A stretch of 64,000 nucleotides of DNA from NCBI RefSeq assembly GCF_003966265.1, contig NZ_RXNV01000002.1, positions 248,001-312,000 on the forward strand. The letters are read 5' to 3'. The translations under genes were made by a program, and so were the position numbers. The stretch is from Shewanella atlantica (GTDB lineage: Bacteria; Pseudomonadota; Gammaproteobacteria; Enterobacterales; Shewanellaceae). Within the stretch, counting starts at the first letter, position 1. Each line of letters opens with the position of its first letter. Positions 32,920 through 43,133 of this stretch are shown here, in pieces. The notes below the pieces were generated by a model that saw only the letters and a list, made by a program, of their open reading frames with translations, was not told the DNA's origin and made no database searches.

Positions 32920-35091
32920 ATGACATCACGAATTCAAGTTGGCAATCTGCAAGTAGCACCTGTGCTCTTTGAATTGATCAATGAGCAGATAATACCGGGT
33001 ACAGGGATCGACTCTGACCGATTCTGGACTAAGCTGGAAGCCTTAGTCGATGAACTCGGTCCCAAGAACCAAGCTCTTCTCGAGAAACGTGATGAATTAC
33101 AGCAGCAAATTGACCAATGGCATTTAACACATAAGTATGAACCTGAAGCTTATAAGGCGTTCTTGACCAAGATTGGTTACCTTGTCCCCGAAGGTAAAGA
33201 CTTTTCGGTATCTACGGCAAATGTAGATATTGAAATAGCAGAGCAAGCCGGTCCTCAATTAGTGGTGCCGGTTAAAAATGCACGATTTGCGTTAAATGCA
33301 GCTAATGCGCGTTGGGGAAGTTTATATGATGCCCTTTATGGTACCGATGCGATTAGTTTCGATGGTGGCGCCGGGATCACGACAAACTACAACCCTGTTC
33401 GCGGCGATAAAGTTGTCGCCTTCGCCAAACAACAGCTAGATACGCTAGCCCCGTTAGCTGTTGGGAGTCATAGCGAAGTCGTTCATTATCAGATCGATGG
33501 GACGAGCCTGCTGGTGACCCTTTCAGATGGTTGTGATACGCGCTTACGGGAGCCGGAAAAATTTATCGGCTATCAGGGCGATGAGAAGTCACCTACAGCG
33601 ATTCTGCTGAAAAATAACGGCCTACATGTAGAGATACAGATAGATGGCGAACATCCTATCGGTAAAACAGATAAAGCCAATGTCAAAGATCTGCTCGTTG
33701 AAGCCGCAGTCACCACCATTATGGATTGTGAAGACTCCGTTGCTGCCGTCGATGCGGAAGATAAGTGTGAGATATACCGTAACTGGCTTGGCCTTATGCA
33801 AGGAACGCTGTCTGCAGAGGTGAATAAAGGTGGCAAGACGTTCACCCGTGAATTAAATGAGGATCGCCAATATAAAGACATAGAGGGAAGAAACCAGACT
33901 CTACCGGGCAGAAGTCTGTTGTTTATTCGTAATGTCGGCCATCTGATGACAAATAATGCGATTCTGGACAAAGAGGGTAAGGAGATCCCGGAAGGGATCT
34001 TAGACGGTATGGTGACCGTGCTGGCTGCTATGCATGATCTTAAGGGTAACAATAACCAACGGTCGAACAGCCGTTCCGGCTCAGTCAATATCGTTAAGCC
34101 CAAGATGCACGGCCCCGAAGAGGTCGAGTTTACCTGTGAGCTATTCACTAAGATTGAAGATGCACTCAAGTTATCACGTGACACCATTAAGTTGGGTATT
34201 ATGGATGAGGAGCGCAGAACCACAGTCAACCTTAAAGAGTGTATTCGTGTCGCACAAGAGCGGGTCGTATTCATCAATACCGGCTTTCTCGATCGCACCG
34301 GAGATGAAATCCACACTTCGATGCTAGCCGGGCCTTTTGTTCCTAAGACTCAGATGAAGCAGCAAGCTTGGATCAATGCCTACGAAGATTGGAATGTCGA
34401 TATCGGTTTGGCCTGTGGCTTACCCGGCAAGGCACAAATAGGAAAGGGAATGTGGGCCATGCCCGATGAGATGGCAGCTATGTTAGCTCAGAAGGGTTCT
34501 CATCCAAACGCCGGAGCAAATACGGCGTGGGTACCGTCTCCAAATGGAGCCACTTTACACGCTTTGCACTACCATCAGATCAATGTACAAGATCGTCAAC
34601 AGCTTCTTTGTCAACGTGAGCGGGCGAGCCTGGATGATATATTGACAATTCCACTGCTTGAAAACCCGGCTGAATTGACTCATGAACAGATCCAGCGTGA
34701 ACTCGACAATAACGCGCAGGGAATTTTAGGCTATGTGGTGCGTTGGATCGATCAAGGGGTAGGGTGTTCGAAAGTACCGGACATTAACGATGTCGGTTTA
34801 ATGGAAGACAGGGCAACGTTAAGGATCTCATCTCAACATATCGCCAATTGGCTCGAACACGATATCTGCACAAAAGAGCAGGTGATGGATTCGATGCATA
34901 AGATGGCTCTGGTGGTCGATAAGCAAAATGAAGCCGATAGTGAGTATATCAATATGGCGCCAGAATTTGATGGTATCGCCTTTAAAGCGGCGTGTGATCT
35001 GATCTTTAAAGGAAAAGAGCAACCATCAGGATATACAGAGCCATTGCTGCATGCCCATCGCATCGAGGCAAAGTCTCACCAGCAGGCATAA
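32920..35091 (+). CDS. glcB: Malate synthase G
   Basis: Malate synthase condenses glyoxylate with acetyl-CoA to malate, the second step of the glyoxylate shunt. The 723-residue length and sequence fit isoform G rather than the shorter isoform A. Recognisable stretches are [52 protein letters not shown] (catalytic Arg region), [54 protein letters not shown] and the C-terminal [24 protein letters not shown] 32920 follows AGAAGGGATG. In many bacteria aceA and the malate synthase form one operon, but here a LysR gene and its repeated tail separate them and they face away from each other. Confidence 0.95.
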   Translation: MTSRIQVGNLQVAPVLFELINEQIIPGTGIDSDRFWTKLEALVDELGPKNQALLEKRDELQQQIDQWHLTHKYEPEAYKAFLTKIGYLVPEGKDFSVSTANVDIEIAEQAGPQLVVPVKNARFALNAANARWGSLYDALYGTDAISFDGGAGITTNYNPVRGDKVVAFAKQQLDTLAPLAVGSHSEVVHYQIDGTSLLVTLSDGCDTRLREPEKFIGYQGDEKSPTAILLKNNGLHVEIQIDGEHPIGKTDKANVKDLLVEAAVTTIMDCEDSVAAVDAEDKCEIYRNWLGLMQGTLSAEVNKGGKTFTRELNEDRQYKDIEGRNQTLPGRSLLFIRNVGHLMTNNAILDKEGKEIPEGILDGMVTVLAAMHDLKGNNNQRSNSRSGSVNIVKPKMHGPEEVEFTCELFTKIEDALKLSRDTIKLGIMDEERRTTVNLKECIRVAQERVVFINTGFLDRTGDEIHTSMLAGPFVPKTQMKQQAWINAYEDWNVDIGLACGLPGKAQIGKGMWAMPDEMAAMLAQKGSHPNAGANTAWVPSPNGATLHALHYHQINVQDRQQLLCQRERASLDDILTIPLLENPAELTHEQIQRELDNNAQGILGYVVRWIDQGVGCSKVPDINDVGLMEDRATLRISSQHIANWLEHDICTKEQVMDSMHKMALVVDKQNEADSEYINMAPEFDGIAFKAACDLIFKGKEQPSGYTEPLLHAHRIEAKSHQQA

Positions 35092-35140
35092 ACATCTCTT
35101 AGTTGTTAATAAGTTAAGCCTTATTCTCTGGATAAGCATG

Positions 35141-35171
35141 AAAAAGCCCCAACTTTCAGTTGGGGCTTTTT
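35141..35171 (+). terminator. Terminator after malate synthase G
   Basis: AAAAAGCCCCAACT and AGTTGGGGCTTTTT form a 14-bp stem with a three-base loop and a T-run, a strong intrinsic terminator that could work in both directions. Confidence 0.92.
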
Positions 35172-35374
35172 GCTGTAAAAGAGTCGTCCGGCACCTCACA
35201 TTTGCTATTGATCATCATCATACTTCTTCACAATAATCTTGTTATTATTTATCTAAATATTGCTTTGTTGTTACATTCCCTTTACTGTCAAATTAATTAG
35301 AGCTTTTACTCTAACTGGTTTTGGAATAAGTTTTTTAAACCGATTTTCTTTACGTTAACAATGGCGGAGCTGGT

Positions 35375-36169
35375 ATGACTGAGAAATTACAGGTTGAAGA
35401 TGTAGATGTTTACGTTGAGGGTATAGGCGATGAAACAATAGTGATGGTTCATGGCTGGCCTGACACCTACCGGGTATGGGACAAGCAGGTTGACGTGCTT
35501 AAAGATAGATACCGTTGCGTTAGATTTACCTTACCCGGTTATGATAAAAGCAAGCCCAGACGGGCGTACGATCTGAAAGAGATCGTGCAACTGATCAACA
35601 GCATTGTCGACACCGTCGGCAATGGCAAGCCTGTGATTTTAATGCTCCATGATTGGGGCTGTTTCTTCGGTTATCAGTTCTACATGAACTATCGCGATAA
35701 AGTCACCAAAATTATTGGCGTAGATATTGGTGATGCTGGTTCAAAAGAGCATGTGTTGTCGGCCAAAGTGAAAGCCTTTATGTTTGGATACCAGATGTGG
35801 TTGGCTGCGGCATGGAAAATTGGTGGCAAGCTGGGCGATGCAATGACCCGTAAGATGGCTAAACTGCTTAATGCTCCCGGAGAGCCTGATTCTATCACCT
35901 CATCCATGACCTACTCCTATTATTGGAAATGGAGTCATGTATTGACTGGCCGGTCACTGGATCACCTTCCACTTGAGATCACCTGCCCACTGCTCTTCAT
36001 GTACGGTGAGAATAAACCCGGAATGTTCCACTCAAAACCTTGGGTTGAGAAGGTTGCCTCTGATAAGCGAAATAGAGTGGAGCCATTTCAAACAAGGCAT
36101 TGGGTAATGATTGAAGCGCCGGAACGGTTCAACAACATCATGTTAGATTGGCTGGGGAAAAAAGATTAG
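35375..36169 (+). CDS. Alpha/beta hydrolase, Asp-nucleophile type
   Basis: The 264-residue protein is an alpha/beta-fold hydrolase close to epoxide hydrolases and haloalkane dehalogenases. The oxyanion region is HGWPDTYRVWD, and the nucleophile elbow reads LHDWGCFFG, with Asp in place of Ser. RHWVMIEAP near the C-terminus holds the likely catalytic His. The substrate cannot be read from the sequence; epoxides, haloalkanes or fluoroacetate-like compounds are all open. ATG 35375 follows GGAG. It is a single gene with a terminator shared with adhE; the 280 bases before it hold only the terminator of the preceding gene and AT-rich sequence. Confidence 0.8.
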   Translation: MTEKLQVEDVDVYVEGIGDETIVMVHGWPDTYRVWDKQVDVLKDRYRCVRFTLPGYDKSKPRRAYDLKEIVQLINSIVDTVGNGKPVILMLHDWGCFFGYQFYMNYRDKVTKIIGVDIGDAGSKEHVLSAKVKAFMFGYQMWLAAAWKIGGKLGDAMTRKMAKLLNAPGEPDSITSSMTYSYYWKWSHVLTGRSLDHLPLEITCPLLFMYGENKPGMFHSKPWVEKVASDKRNRVEPFQTRHWVMIEAPERFNNIMLDWLGKKD

Positions 36170-36205
36170 GTTCATGCCAATCGGTATCAAGATTGTGAAA
36201 AAATA

Positions 36206-36240
36206 AAAAAGCCAGTTACTTAAAGTAACTGGCTTTTTAT
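36206..36240. terminator. Bidirectional terminator, hydrolase / adhE
   Basis: GCCAGTTACT and AGTAACTGGC form a 10-bp stem with loop TAA, flanked by a run of A on the left and T on the right. It can end both the hydrolase gene (plus) and adhE (minus). Confidence 0.9.
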
Positions 36241-36279
36241 GAAGTCTATCCCGTACTGCAATAAGTTAACTCAGTGAGT

Positions 36280-38880
36280 TTACTTGTCGCTGTAAGCTGT
36301 ACCATAGAAGCTTGCAAGCAGTACCTGTTTAAGCTCTTCAATTAGCGGATACCTTGGGTTAGCTCCAGTACATTGATCATCGAAAGCATCTTCTGCTAGC
36401 TCGTCGAGTTTGGCAAGGAAGTCTGCTTCGTTGACTCCTGCTTCCTGGATCGAAGCCGGAATGCCAATCGTCTTCTTGAGTTGATCGATCTCTTCAATGA
36501 GGGCTTCAACTTTTTCTTCATCAGTCGTTCCACTTAGGTTTAAATATTCAGCAATTTTTGCATAACGGCAAAGTGCCTTAGGACGGTCATACTGACTGAA
36601 GGCCGCTTGTTTAGTCGGCATGTCAGTTGCGTTGAAACGGATAACATTGTTAATCAATAACGCGTTGGCTAAACCATGTGCAAGGTGGAACTCGGCGCCT
36701 AACTTATGGGCCATCGAGTGACAAATTCCCAAGAAAGCGTTAGCAAAGGCGATACCCGCAATGGTTGCACCATTGTGGACTTTTTCTCGAGCTATAGGGG
36801 CTGCAGCACCGTGATTATAAGAATCAGGAAGGTGTTTAAATAGCAGATCCAATGCCTGTAGTGCCTGACCATCGCTGTATTCGTTGGCCATCACGCTGAC
36901 ATAGGCTTCGAGTGCATGGGTTACCGCATCGATACCACCGAAGGCTGTCAATGATTTTGGCATATCCATGACCAAGTTCGGATCCACAATCGCCATATTA
37001 GGTGTTAGCTGATAATCGGCAATAGGGTACTTCATGCCGGTTTTTTCATCGGTAACAACCGCGAAAGGTGTCACTTCTGAACCTGTACCAGACGTTGTAG
37101 GAATGGCAACCATCTGAGCCTTAACACCCAGTTTAGGGAATTTATAGATACGCTTACGAATATCCATAAAGCGCAATGCCAAGTCGGCAAAGTCTACATC
37201 GGGATGCTCATACATCACCCAGATGATCTTCGCTGCATCCATAGGAGAGCCACCGCCCAGTGCGATAATTACATCGGGTTGGAAGCTCTGGGCCATCTTA
37301 GCGCCTTGAGTAACAATCCCTAAGGTTGGATCGGCTTCCACTTCATAGAAGATTTCAGTTTCGAGACCTTGAGACTTTAATATCTTAATCGTCTCATCAC
37401 AGTAGCCATTATTAAATAGGTATTTATCAGTAACGATAAGGGCGCGTTTCTTATCACTTAACTCTTCGAGTGCAATAGGCAGGCTACCACGACGGAAGTA
37501 AATAGATGAAGGTAGCTTGTGCCACAACATGTTTTCAGCCCTCTTAGCGACCATTTTCTTATTGATTAAGTGACTCGGACCTACGTTTTCAGAGATAGAG
37601 TTACCACCCCAGGAACCACAACCAAGTGTAAGTGAAGGCGCAAGCTTAAAGTTATATAGATCGCCAATACCGCCCTGTGATGCTGGCGTATTAATCAGTA
37701 TTCGTGCAGTCTTCATGCGGAAGCCAAATGCCATCACACGCTCTGTTTGCGTATCTTGGTTGGTGTACAGACCCGATGTATGACCGATACCACCGAGTGT
37801 TACAAGGGCTTCAGCTTTATCTAACGCTTCATCGAAATTACTGGCGCGGTACATGGCCAGCAACGGAGATAGTTTTTCGTGAGCGAATGCCTCGGCTTCA
37901 GAAATATCTTCCGCTTCACCAATCAGAACCTTAGTCCAGTGAGGCACTTCTATATCAGCCATGGCGGCGATGGTTGCAGCGCTTTGTCCGACGATATCGG
38001 CATTGAGGCCACCATTTTTTAAGATGACATTCTGCATTGCAGCTGTCTCATCTTTAGATAAGATATATCCGCCATGCGTTGCAAAGCGCTCCTTAACGGT
38101 ATCGTATATCTCGTCGACAACCACGACGGCTTGCTCTGAGGCACAAACCACGCCATTATCGAATGTTTTAGACATCAAGATAGAGCTAACCGCACGTTTA
38201 ATGTCAGCAGTTTCATCGATGACAATTGGCGTGTTACCAGCGCCAACACCGATAGCAGGCTTTCCTGAAGAGTAGGCTGCTTTAACCATTCCTGGTCCAC
38301 CAGTTGCCAAGATAAGGTTTATCTTGTCATGGGTCATCAGCTGGTTCGATAGGGCTACACTAGGCTGATCGATCCAACCGATAATATCTTTAGGTGCGCC
38401 GGCTTCGATGGCTGCATTTAATACTAGTCTTGCAGCTGTAGTCGTGGACTCTTTGGCGCGAGGGTGAGGTGAGAAAATAATGCCGTTACGAGTTTTAAGG
38501 CTGATTAATGCCTTGAAAATGGCGGTAGAAGTAGGGTTGGTAGTAGGTACGATTCCACAAATAATACCGACAGGTTCGGCTATAGTAACTGTCCCGAACG
38601 TCGGATCTTCATCCAGGATCCCACAGGTCTTCTCATCTTTGTACTTGTTGTAGATGTATTCAGATGCAAAGTGATTCTTAATCACTTTATCTTCAATCAC
38701 GCCCATGCCGGTTTCGTTAGCAGCCATCTTGGCTAATGAGATCCTGGCATCCGCTGCGGCGAGAGCTGCAGCCCGGAAAATTTTATCTACTTGCTCTTGA
38801 GTGAAATTTGCATATTCAGCTTGAGCATCTGCTACACGTTGTACAAGAAGGTCGAGTTCTTGTTCATTTGTCACAGTCAT
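36280..38880 (-). CDS. adhE: Bifunctional acetaldehyde-CoA/alcohol dehydrogenase
   Basis: AdhE reduces acetyl-CoA to acetaldehyde and then ethanol in fermentation and forms helical filaments (spirosomes). The 866-residue protein has the N-terminal aldehyde dehydrogenase domain (to about residue 440, catalytic Cys in NGVVCASEQ), a linker, and the C-terminal iron-dependent alcohol dehydrogenase domain (GGGSPMDAAK, TSGTGSEVTPFAV, and metal His residues in GICHSMAHKLGAEFHLAHGLANALL). ATG 38880 follows GAGGA at 8 bases. A hairpin with a T-run lies just before the ribosome site. The neighbour on the far side of a MITE-like element is ychE, the same pair as in E. coli. Confidence 0.97.
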   Translation of the reverse strand: MTVTNEQELDLLVQRVADAQAEYANFTQEQVDKIFRAAALAAADARISLAKMAANETGMGVIEDKVIKNHFASEYIYNKYKDEKTCGILDEDPTFGTVTIAEPVGIICGIVPTTNPTSTAIFKALISLKTRNGIIFSPHPRAKESTTTAARLVLNAAIEAGAPKDIIGWIDQPSVALSNQLMTHDKINLILATGGPGMVKAAYSSGKPAIGVGAGNTPIVIDETADIKRAVSSILMSKTFDNGVVCASEQAVVVVDEIYDTVKERFATHGGYILSKDETAAMQNVILKNGGLNADIVGQSAATIAAMADIEVPHWTKVLIGEAEDISEAEAFAHEKLSPLLAMYRASNFDEALDKAEALVTLGGIGHTSGLYTNQDTQTERVMAFGFRMKTARILINTPASQGGIGDLYNFKLAPSLTLGCGSWGGNSISENVGPSHLINKKMVAKRAENMLWHKLPSSIYFRRGSLPIALEELSDKKRALIVTDKYLFNNGYCDETIKILKSQGLETEIFYEVEADPTLGIVTQGAKMAQSFQPDVIIALGGGSPMDAAKIIWVMYEHPDVDFADLALRFMDIRKRIYKFPKLGVKAQMVAIPTTSGTGSEVTPFAVVTDEKTGMKYPIADYQLTPNMAIVDPNLVMDMPKSLTAFGGIDAVTHALEAYVSVMANEYSDGQALQALDLLFKHLPDSYNHGAAAPIAREKVHNGATIAGIAFANAFLGICHSMAHKLGAEFHLAHGLANALLINNVIRFNATDMPTKQAAFSQYDRPKALCRYAKIAEYLNLSGTTDEEKVEALIEEIDQLKKTIGIPASIQEAGVNEADFLAKLDELAEDAFDDQCTGANPRYPLIEELKQVLLASFYGTAYSDK

Positions 38881-38892
38881 ATTGTGTTCCTC

Positions 38893-38929
38893 GAAAAAAA
38901 TTTAGCAAAATTTGGTTATTTGGCTAAAT
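38893..38929 (-). promoter_or_regulatory. Hairpin with T-run in the adhE leader
   Basis: Read on the minus strand, ATTTAGC and GCTAAAT (38923-38929 and 38900-38906) form a stem followed by a run of T and then the adhE ribosome site. The form is that of a weak terminator or attenuator. The stem is AT-rich, so it may be too weak to work. Confidence 0.35.
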
Positions 38930-39194
38930 CATCTCCTTGGAGAAAAATTACACCCAAATGCCAATCTTAACCGTGATCATAACCACAAATCCGGCTGTAT
39001 ATGTAATAAAATAACGATGTTAACAACTTGTTTGCACGTTTTGACGGCAAAAATACCGTTTGTTGATTAATTTTTTTTATCTGAAAATGTGAAATAAATT
39101 ATAAAAACTCATTTTTCCCATAAGCAATCATAGGGTAGAGTAGCGATCTTCGTAATGTTCAAAGTAATAAAACAGCTTTGCTGTTTATTGTAGT

Positions 39195-39459
39195 ATACCC
39201 AAACGACCTCGAAATGCAGGGTTCAGCATGTCTAGAAGGGACAGAGTTCAAGGCATGAAATAGCTGGACTAGTTATTCTAATTCTATATTTCATAACGAA
39301 GAAACATGTTCCTTCTCGCCATGCCCTTCGGGAGTTCCCGTAGAATATCAGTACTGCGTTAGTGAAATTGAAAAGGGAGTAACCATTCTCTTCATTCACT
39401 GCCTTATTCTGCTATCCTACGGGAGCTCTGAAACGAGCATTTTGAAGTGGCTTGGGTAT
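39195..39459. mobile_element. MITE-like element with terminal inverted repeats
   Basis: The ends (39195-39217 and 39437-39459) are inverted repeats of 23 bases that match at 19 positions, both beginning ATACCCAA and ending AAATGC. The 265-base element contains no open frame of note and has the size and structure of a miniature inverted-repeat element. It lies between adhE and ychE, and its right end is about 20 bases before the ychE start. No clear target duplication is seen. I have an impression that similar intergenic sequences occur in Shewanella, but I could not check this. Confidence 0.7.
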
Positions 39460-39478
39460 TATAGTAGAGGGTAAGTAC

Positions 39479-40111
39479 TTGGATTTAACACTTTATGTTA
39501 AATTTTTTTTAGGATTAGTGGCGATCATTAATCCTGTTGGCTTGTTGCCGGTTTTTGTCAGCTTAACCAGTCACCAGACAGAAGTTGAGCGTAACCATAC
39601 CGGTAAGGTGGCAAACTTTGCTGTGGTCGTCATTCTATTGGTGACGATTGTAGCGGGACAACATATTTTGAATATGTTTAGTATTTCACTGTCTGCATTT
39701 CGTATCGCGGGAGGTTCTCTGATAGCCATCATAGCCATGTCTATGCTTCAGGGGAAGTTAGGCGAAGTGAAACGCAATAAAGAGGAAGACCGTGAAGCAT
39801 CGGGCATGGAATCTGTCGCAGTCGTTCCTTTAGCGCTCCCGTTAATGGCTGGCCCCGGTGCGATCAGTTCGGTGATTGTGTCGGCCGCAGAGCATGATTC
39901 TTTTATTAACCTTATTGGTATGTCATTGACTGTCGTCCTGTTTGGATTAACGAGTTTTACGCTCTTTAGAATGGCACCCGTGATCTATAAGGTTTTGGGG
40001 AAAACGGGGATCAACGTGATCACACGTTTGATGGGACTATTGATGCTGTCCATCGGAATTGAAGTGATAGCAGCTGGGTTCAAAGGGCTCTTCCCAAGCT
40101 TGCTCGCTTAG
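39479..40111 (+). CDS. ychE: MarC-family membrane protein YchE
   Basis: The 210-residue protein has six hydrophobic segments and closely follows E. coli YchE: KFFLGLVAIINPVGLLPVFVS, FRIAGGSLIAIIAMSMLQGKLGE, VVPLALPLMAGPGAISSVIV, GINVITRLMGLLMLSIGIE and the end GLFPSLL. Its function is unknown; MarC proteins were once thought to be linked to multiple antibiotic resistance. The start appears to be TTG 39479 after GAGGG at 7-8 bases; an earlier in-frame TTG at 39452 would lie inside the MITE-like element. The ribosome site lies outside that element, but any native promoter has been displaced or replaced. Confidence 0.88.
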   Translation: MDLTLYVKFFLGLVAIINPVGLLPVFVSLTSHQTEVERNHTGKVANFAVVVILLVTIVAGQHILNMFSISLSAFRIAGGSLIAIIAMSMLQGKLGEVKRNKEEDREASGMESVAVVPLALPLMAGPGAISSVIVSAAEHDSFINLIGMSLTVVLFGLTSFTLFRMAPVIYKVLGKTGINVITRLMGLLMLSIGIEVIAAGFKGLFPSLLA

Positions 40112-40137
40112 CAATCCTGTTAGATACCGTATCTTTT

Positions 40138-40164
40138 AAAACGCACTGTTATGTGCGTTTTTTT
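40138..40164 (+). terminator. Terminator after ychE
   Basis: AAAACGCAC and GTGCGTTTT form a 9-bp stem with a six-base loop and are followed by more T. Confidence 0.88.
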
Positions 40165-40342
40165 ATGGAAGTGGTCTTCAGATGGATGAAATAACTTTAC
40201 CTGTCACAGATTTATCGATTGCCCTTTCTAATTGATAACTATCCTTAAAAGCCATAATATTAATATGTAACCTGAGTTCTGTTTATATAGGTTTGTAAAA
40301 CACCAGCCTTATTCGTTTTCATTTAATACAGGGAAGGTAATC

Positions 40343-40738
40343 ATGGACAAATTGATCTCTACCTTAATGAAAAAGTGCGTGATAACAGTGGATGTCGATG
40401 CAAGCATTGAAAGTGTTGAGAAGATATTACACTTTCATCATCTGTCATGTGTGCCGGTTGTCGACTCGACAGGCAGATGTTTTGGGGTTGTCAGTTCTAC
40501 GGATATTGTGCACTTCCATGCGACTAATAAGGATGCAAAAGTCGAGCGGGCATGGGAAATATGTACCCATAAGATCATCGAAGTCGATACCAAAACCACG
40601 ATTCGGGAGGCGGCGGAGATCATGGTACAGCATAATATTCACCACCTTCTTGTTGTCGAGGATGATGCCATCAAAGGTATCGTCTCATCGATCGACTTTA
40701 TCGGTGAGCTTTTGCTTAATAACTTGGCGCTGGAATAA
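40343..40738 (+). CDS. Two-CBS-domain protein
   Basis: The 131-residue protein consists of two CBS domains (about 1-60 and 70-130), with MKKCVITVDVDASIESVEKILHFHHLSCVPVVD and ICTHKIIEVDTKTTIREAAEIMVQHNIHHLLVVEDD. Such Bateman modules bind adenine nucleotides and regulate other proteins; the partner is unknown. ATG 40343 follows GGGAAGG. It lies alone between ychE and a methyltransferase gene, with about 230 bases on either side and no visible shared transcript. Confidence 0.88.
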   Translation: MDKLISTLMKKCVITVDVDASIESVEKILHFHHLSCVPVVDSTGRCFGVVSSTDIVHFHATNKDAKVERAWEICTHKIIEVDTKTTIREAAEIMVQHNIHHLLVVEDDAIKGIVSSIDFIGELLLNNLALE

Positions 40739-40967
40739 GCTGGTAAATTCCATATAGTCAGTTTGTTCACGCTTTAAAGGCCAAGAGCGGTGTACAGAGT
40801 GCCTTCGTAAGATAAGGCCCTCTGCTCCGTTATTTGCCTCTCTTTATCAGCTCCTTTTATTCATTACTCATATTTACTGCTGTTACTCCACACTGAATGC
40901 TTGCAGATTTACCATCTCGGTTGATACTTATACCAGTCGGTATAAGAAACTGTGGGAGGCGTTTATC

Positions 40968-41657
40968 ATGTTTCGACGCCGTGCAATTCAGGTACAAGAT
41001 GTTTATGTTCCTCAACATAAGATAATCGAGGTATACGATAAACTTGCTCCGGTCTATGATATCTGGGGCGCACTCACTGAAACTAAAGCCAGAAGCAGGG
41101 CACTCCAGTTGGCCCGAGTGGATGATGGTAGTGCCATTCTGGAGGTCGCTGTAGGGACGGGCTTGACCTTTTTAGAATTGGTTAAACAAAATCCCGTAGG
41201 AACAAACATCGGCATCGACATCTCGACAGGTATGCTCGACAAGGCGAAGGCCAGGCTCGAAAAAGTCGAAAACGTGAATTATCAGCTGGAAACAGGTAAT
41301 GCGTTCAATCTCGAAGTTGAGAGCAAGAGTGTCGATATTCTCATGAATAACTACATGTTCGATCTTATAGCCTTTAACGAGATACCTGTTATTCTCAATG
41401 AATTCAGAAGGGTATTAAAAGACGATGGCCAACTGATTTTAGTGAATATGACCCAGGGAGAGTCTATTTTCAGTCGAGTGTATGAGTTGATATACCGTGT
41501 ATCGCCTAAATTGATGGGAGGATGTAGAGGCATCAGGTTAACAGATGCACTTATTGCATCGGGCTTTAAAGTAGATATACGGGAATATATCCAGCAGATG
41601 TTGTTTCCATCGGAAGTCATTCTTGCCCGCCCCGATACCCGAACGCATTTGGAGTAA
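40968..41657 (+). CDS. Class I SAM-dependent methyltransferase
   Basis: The 229-residue protein has a Rossmann-like methyltransferase domain with motif I ILEVAVGTGLTFLELV, the acidic end of strand 2 in IGIDISTGMLDKAKARLE, and motif IV-like DILMNNYMFDLI. It resembles UbiE-type and phosphatidylethanolamine N-methyltransferases (start YDKLAPVYDIWGALTE), but the substrate cannot be assigned. ATG 40968 follows GGGAGG at 9 bases. A hairpin follows the gene. Confidence 0.82.
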   Translation: MFRRRAIQVQDVYVPQHKIIEVYDKLAPVYDIWGALTETKARSRALQLARVDDGSAILEVAVGTGLTFLELVKQNPVGTNIGIDISTGMLDKAKARLEKVENVNYQLETGNAFNLEVESKSVDILMNNYMFDLIAFNEIPVILNEFRRVLKDDGQLILVNMTQGESIFSRVYELIYRVSPKLMGGCRGIRLTDALIASGFKVDIREYIQQMLFPSEVILARPDTRTHLE

Positions 41658-41669
41658 CGATTTTCTATC

Positions 41670-41716
41670 CGCAATGATAGAGACTTGGTACTTTATGCCG
41701 TATCTCTGTCATTGCG
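41670..41716. terminator. Hairpin between methyltransferase gene and dgt
   Basis: CGCAATGATAGAGA and TCTCTGTCATTGCG form a 14-bp stem with one wobble and a 19-base loop. T-runs are weak on both sides. It lies between two convergent genes and probably helps to end both transcripts. Confidence 0.55.
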
Positions 41717-41771
41717 TTAAGACTGTTACCTTCTATAGATAGGTATTACTTCTGAACACTCGAGTAAAAGT

Positions 41772-43106
41772 CTAAAGCTCTCCATTGAGCTCTATCATAG
41801 ATCCCGCCTTGGGACTGAATAGGTGCTGATGAAGACGAGCGGCAAATTCATCTGTCATACCCGATATATAATCGGCGATAACACGGTGGCTGTTTTGTCC
41901 TTTGCTATGACTCTCTCGCCAGCGTTCCTGAGTATGGGTTGGCAGTAACCGTTCCGGATCGGACTCAAATGCCTCAAACAGTTCCATTACTATTTGCTGC
42001 CCCTTATATTCCAACATCTGGATCTCAGGCTTTCTAATCACATATTTATAGACAAACTGCTTCAACACCTCTAAGGCTTCGGAAAAGCAGGTATCCAGGC
42101 CTGCATTGAAGCGTAGAAGAGGTTCAGTAAAGGCCTTATCTTCGACAATATCGATGGCGGTAACAAACCCATTGACTAAGGTGCCGATAGCATCCTTTCT
42201 GAGATGATGCTGATGGGAGAACAGATTATGCCCTATGTTGGTAAACTCCTCTTTAATCCATGCATCGTGACTTGTCGTGAGTTTAGATGCCACATCTTGC
42301 TGCCATTGAGATGGTGTGACAATACCCATAACAATAGCATCTTCTAAATCATGTACGGCATAAGCGATGTCATCGGCGAGCTCCATCACAGAGCAATCTA
42401 AGGATTTATATTGGGTGCGAAGGTGTCTGTTGGCGCCAAGGTCTCGATGAGATAAAAACCTTGCTCGGTCCGCTCTGTTTAACGGCTTGAGAACCCAATC
42501 TAAAATAGCACTATCATCATCGAAGATCCCCTTAACTGGCGTCCACTGTGATGGCTTAAGTTGCCTGATATTGTTAACTGGCTTGTTACCGGAAGTGCGA
42601 TATAACGATGAGTAAGGAGCAGGGTACTTTAAGATCCCCAATAGGGTCCGGCGGCACAGGTTCATGCCATAGAATTCGGTGTAGGGTTCAAGTCCCGTGA
42701 GTATTCTGAATGTTTGCCCATTGCCTTCGAAGCCGCCATGATCGCGCATCATATAGTTGAGTGCCACCTCCCCGCCATGGCCAAATGGCGGGTGACCGAT
42801 ATCGTGGGCGAGGCAGAGGGATTCAATTAAACTCATTGAGTCAAACAGGTGATCAAATTCCGGTCGTTTTTGTTTTAGCTGAGCGCGAATGCCGGTTCCG
42901 ATTTGAGACACCTCTAATGAGTGAGTGAGTCGGGTTCGATAGAAGTCGTTCATGCCTACACCGAGCACTTGTGTCTTAGCCTGCAAACGTCTGAATGCTG
43001 CAGAGTGAAGGATCCGTGCACGATCCCTTTGATAGGGACTGCGATGATCGTTGCGTCTTTTCTTCTCTTCGCTCAAACGCCTTTCATGCCATAGGGACTC
43101 TGTCAT
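41772..43106 (-). CDS. dgt: dGTP triphosphohydrolase-like protein
   Basis: Dgt-family enzymes remove triphosphate from dGTP or other dNTPs and so affect nucleotide pools. The 444-residue protein has the HD-domain start [23 protein letters not shown] and [13 protein letters not shown], the central HD motif [15 protein letters not shown], and [16 protein letters not shown]. Its length and sequence fit the group of deoxyguanosinetriphosphate triphosphohydrolase-like proteins found outside enterics. ATG 43106 follows AAGG. It follows yfbR after 27 bases on the same strand, so the two nucleotidase genes probably form an operon in nucleotide clean-up. Confidence 0.92.
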   Translation of the reverse strand: MTESLWHERRLSEEKKRRNDHRSPYQRDRARILHSAAFRRLQAKTQVLGVGMNDFYRTRLTHSLEVSQIGTGIRAQLKQKRPEFDHLFDSMSLIESLCLAHDIGHPPFGHGGEVALNYMMRDHGGFEGNGQTFRILTGLEPYTEFYGMNLCRRTLLGILKYPAPYSSLYRTSGNKPVNNIRQLKPSQWTPVKGIFDDDSAILDWVLKPLNRADRARFLSHRDLGANRHLRTQYKSLDCSVMELADDIAYAVHDLEDAIVMGIVTPSQWQQDVASKLTTSHDAWIKEEFTNIGHNLFSHQHHLRKDAIGTLVNGFVTAIDIVEDKAFTEPLLRFNAGLDTCFSEALEVLKQFVYKYVIRKPEIQMLEYKGQQIVMELFEAFESDPERLLPTHTQERWRESHSKGQNSHRVIADYISGMTDEFAARLHQHLFSPKAGSMIELNGEL

Positions 43107-43133
43107 AGGTAACCTTATTTTCGCGAGTTCGAG

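Noticed and set aside
33573..34316. A 247-codon open frame on the minus strand
   Set aside because: It is antisense to the well-conserved core of malate synthase G, and its composition is that of an opposite-strand shadow.
38881..39194. Rex, FNR or CRP sites before adhE
   Set aside because: Only poor half-sites were visible (for example TGTGAAATAAA), below what I would report.
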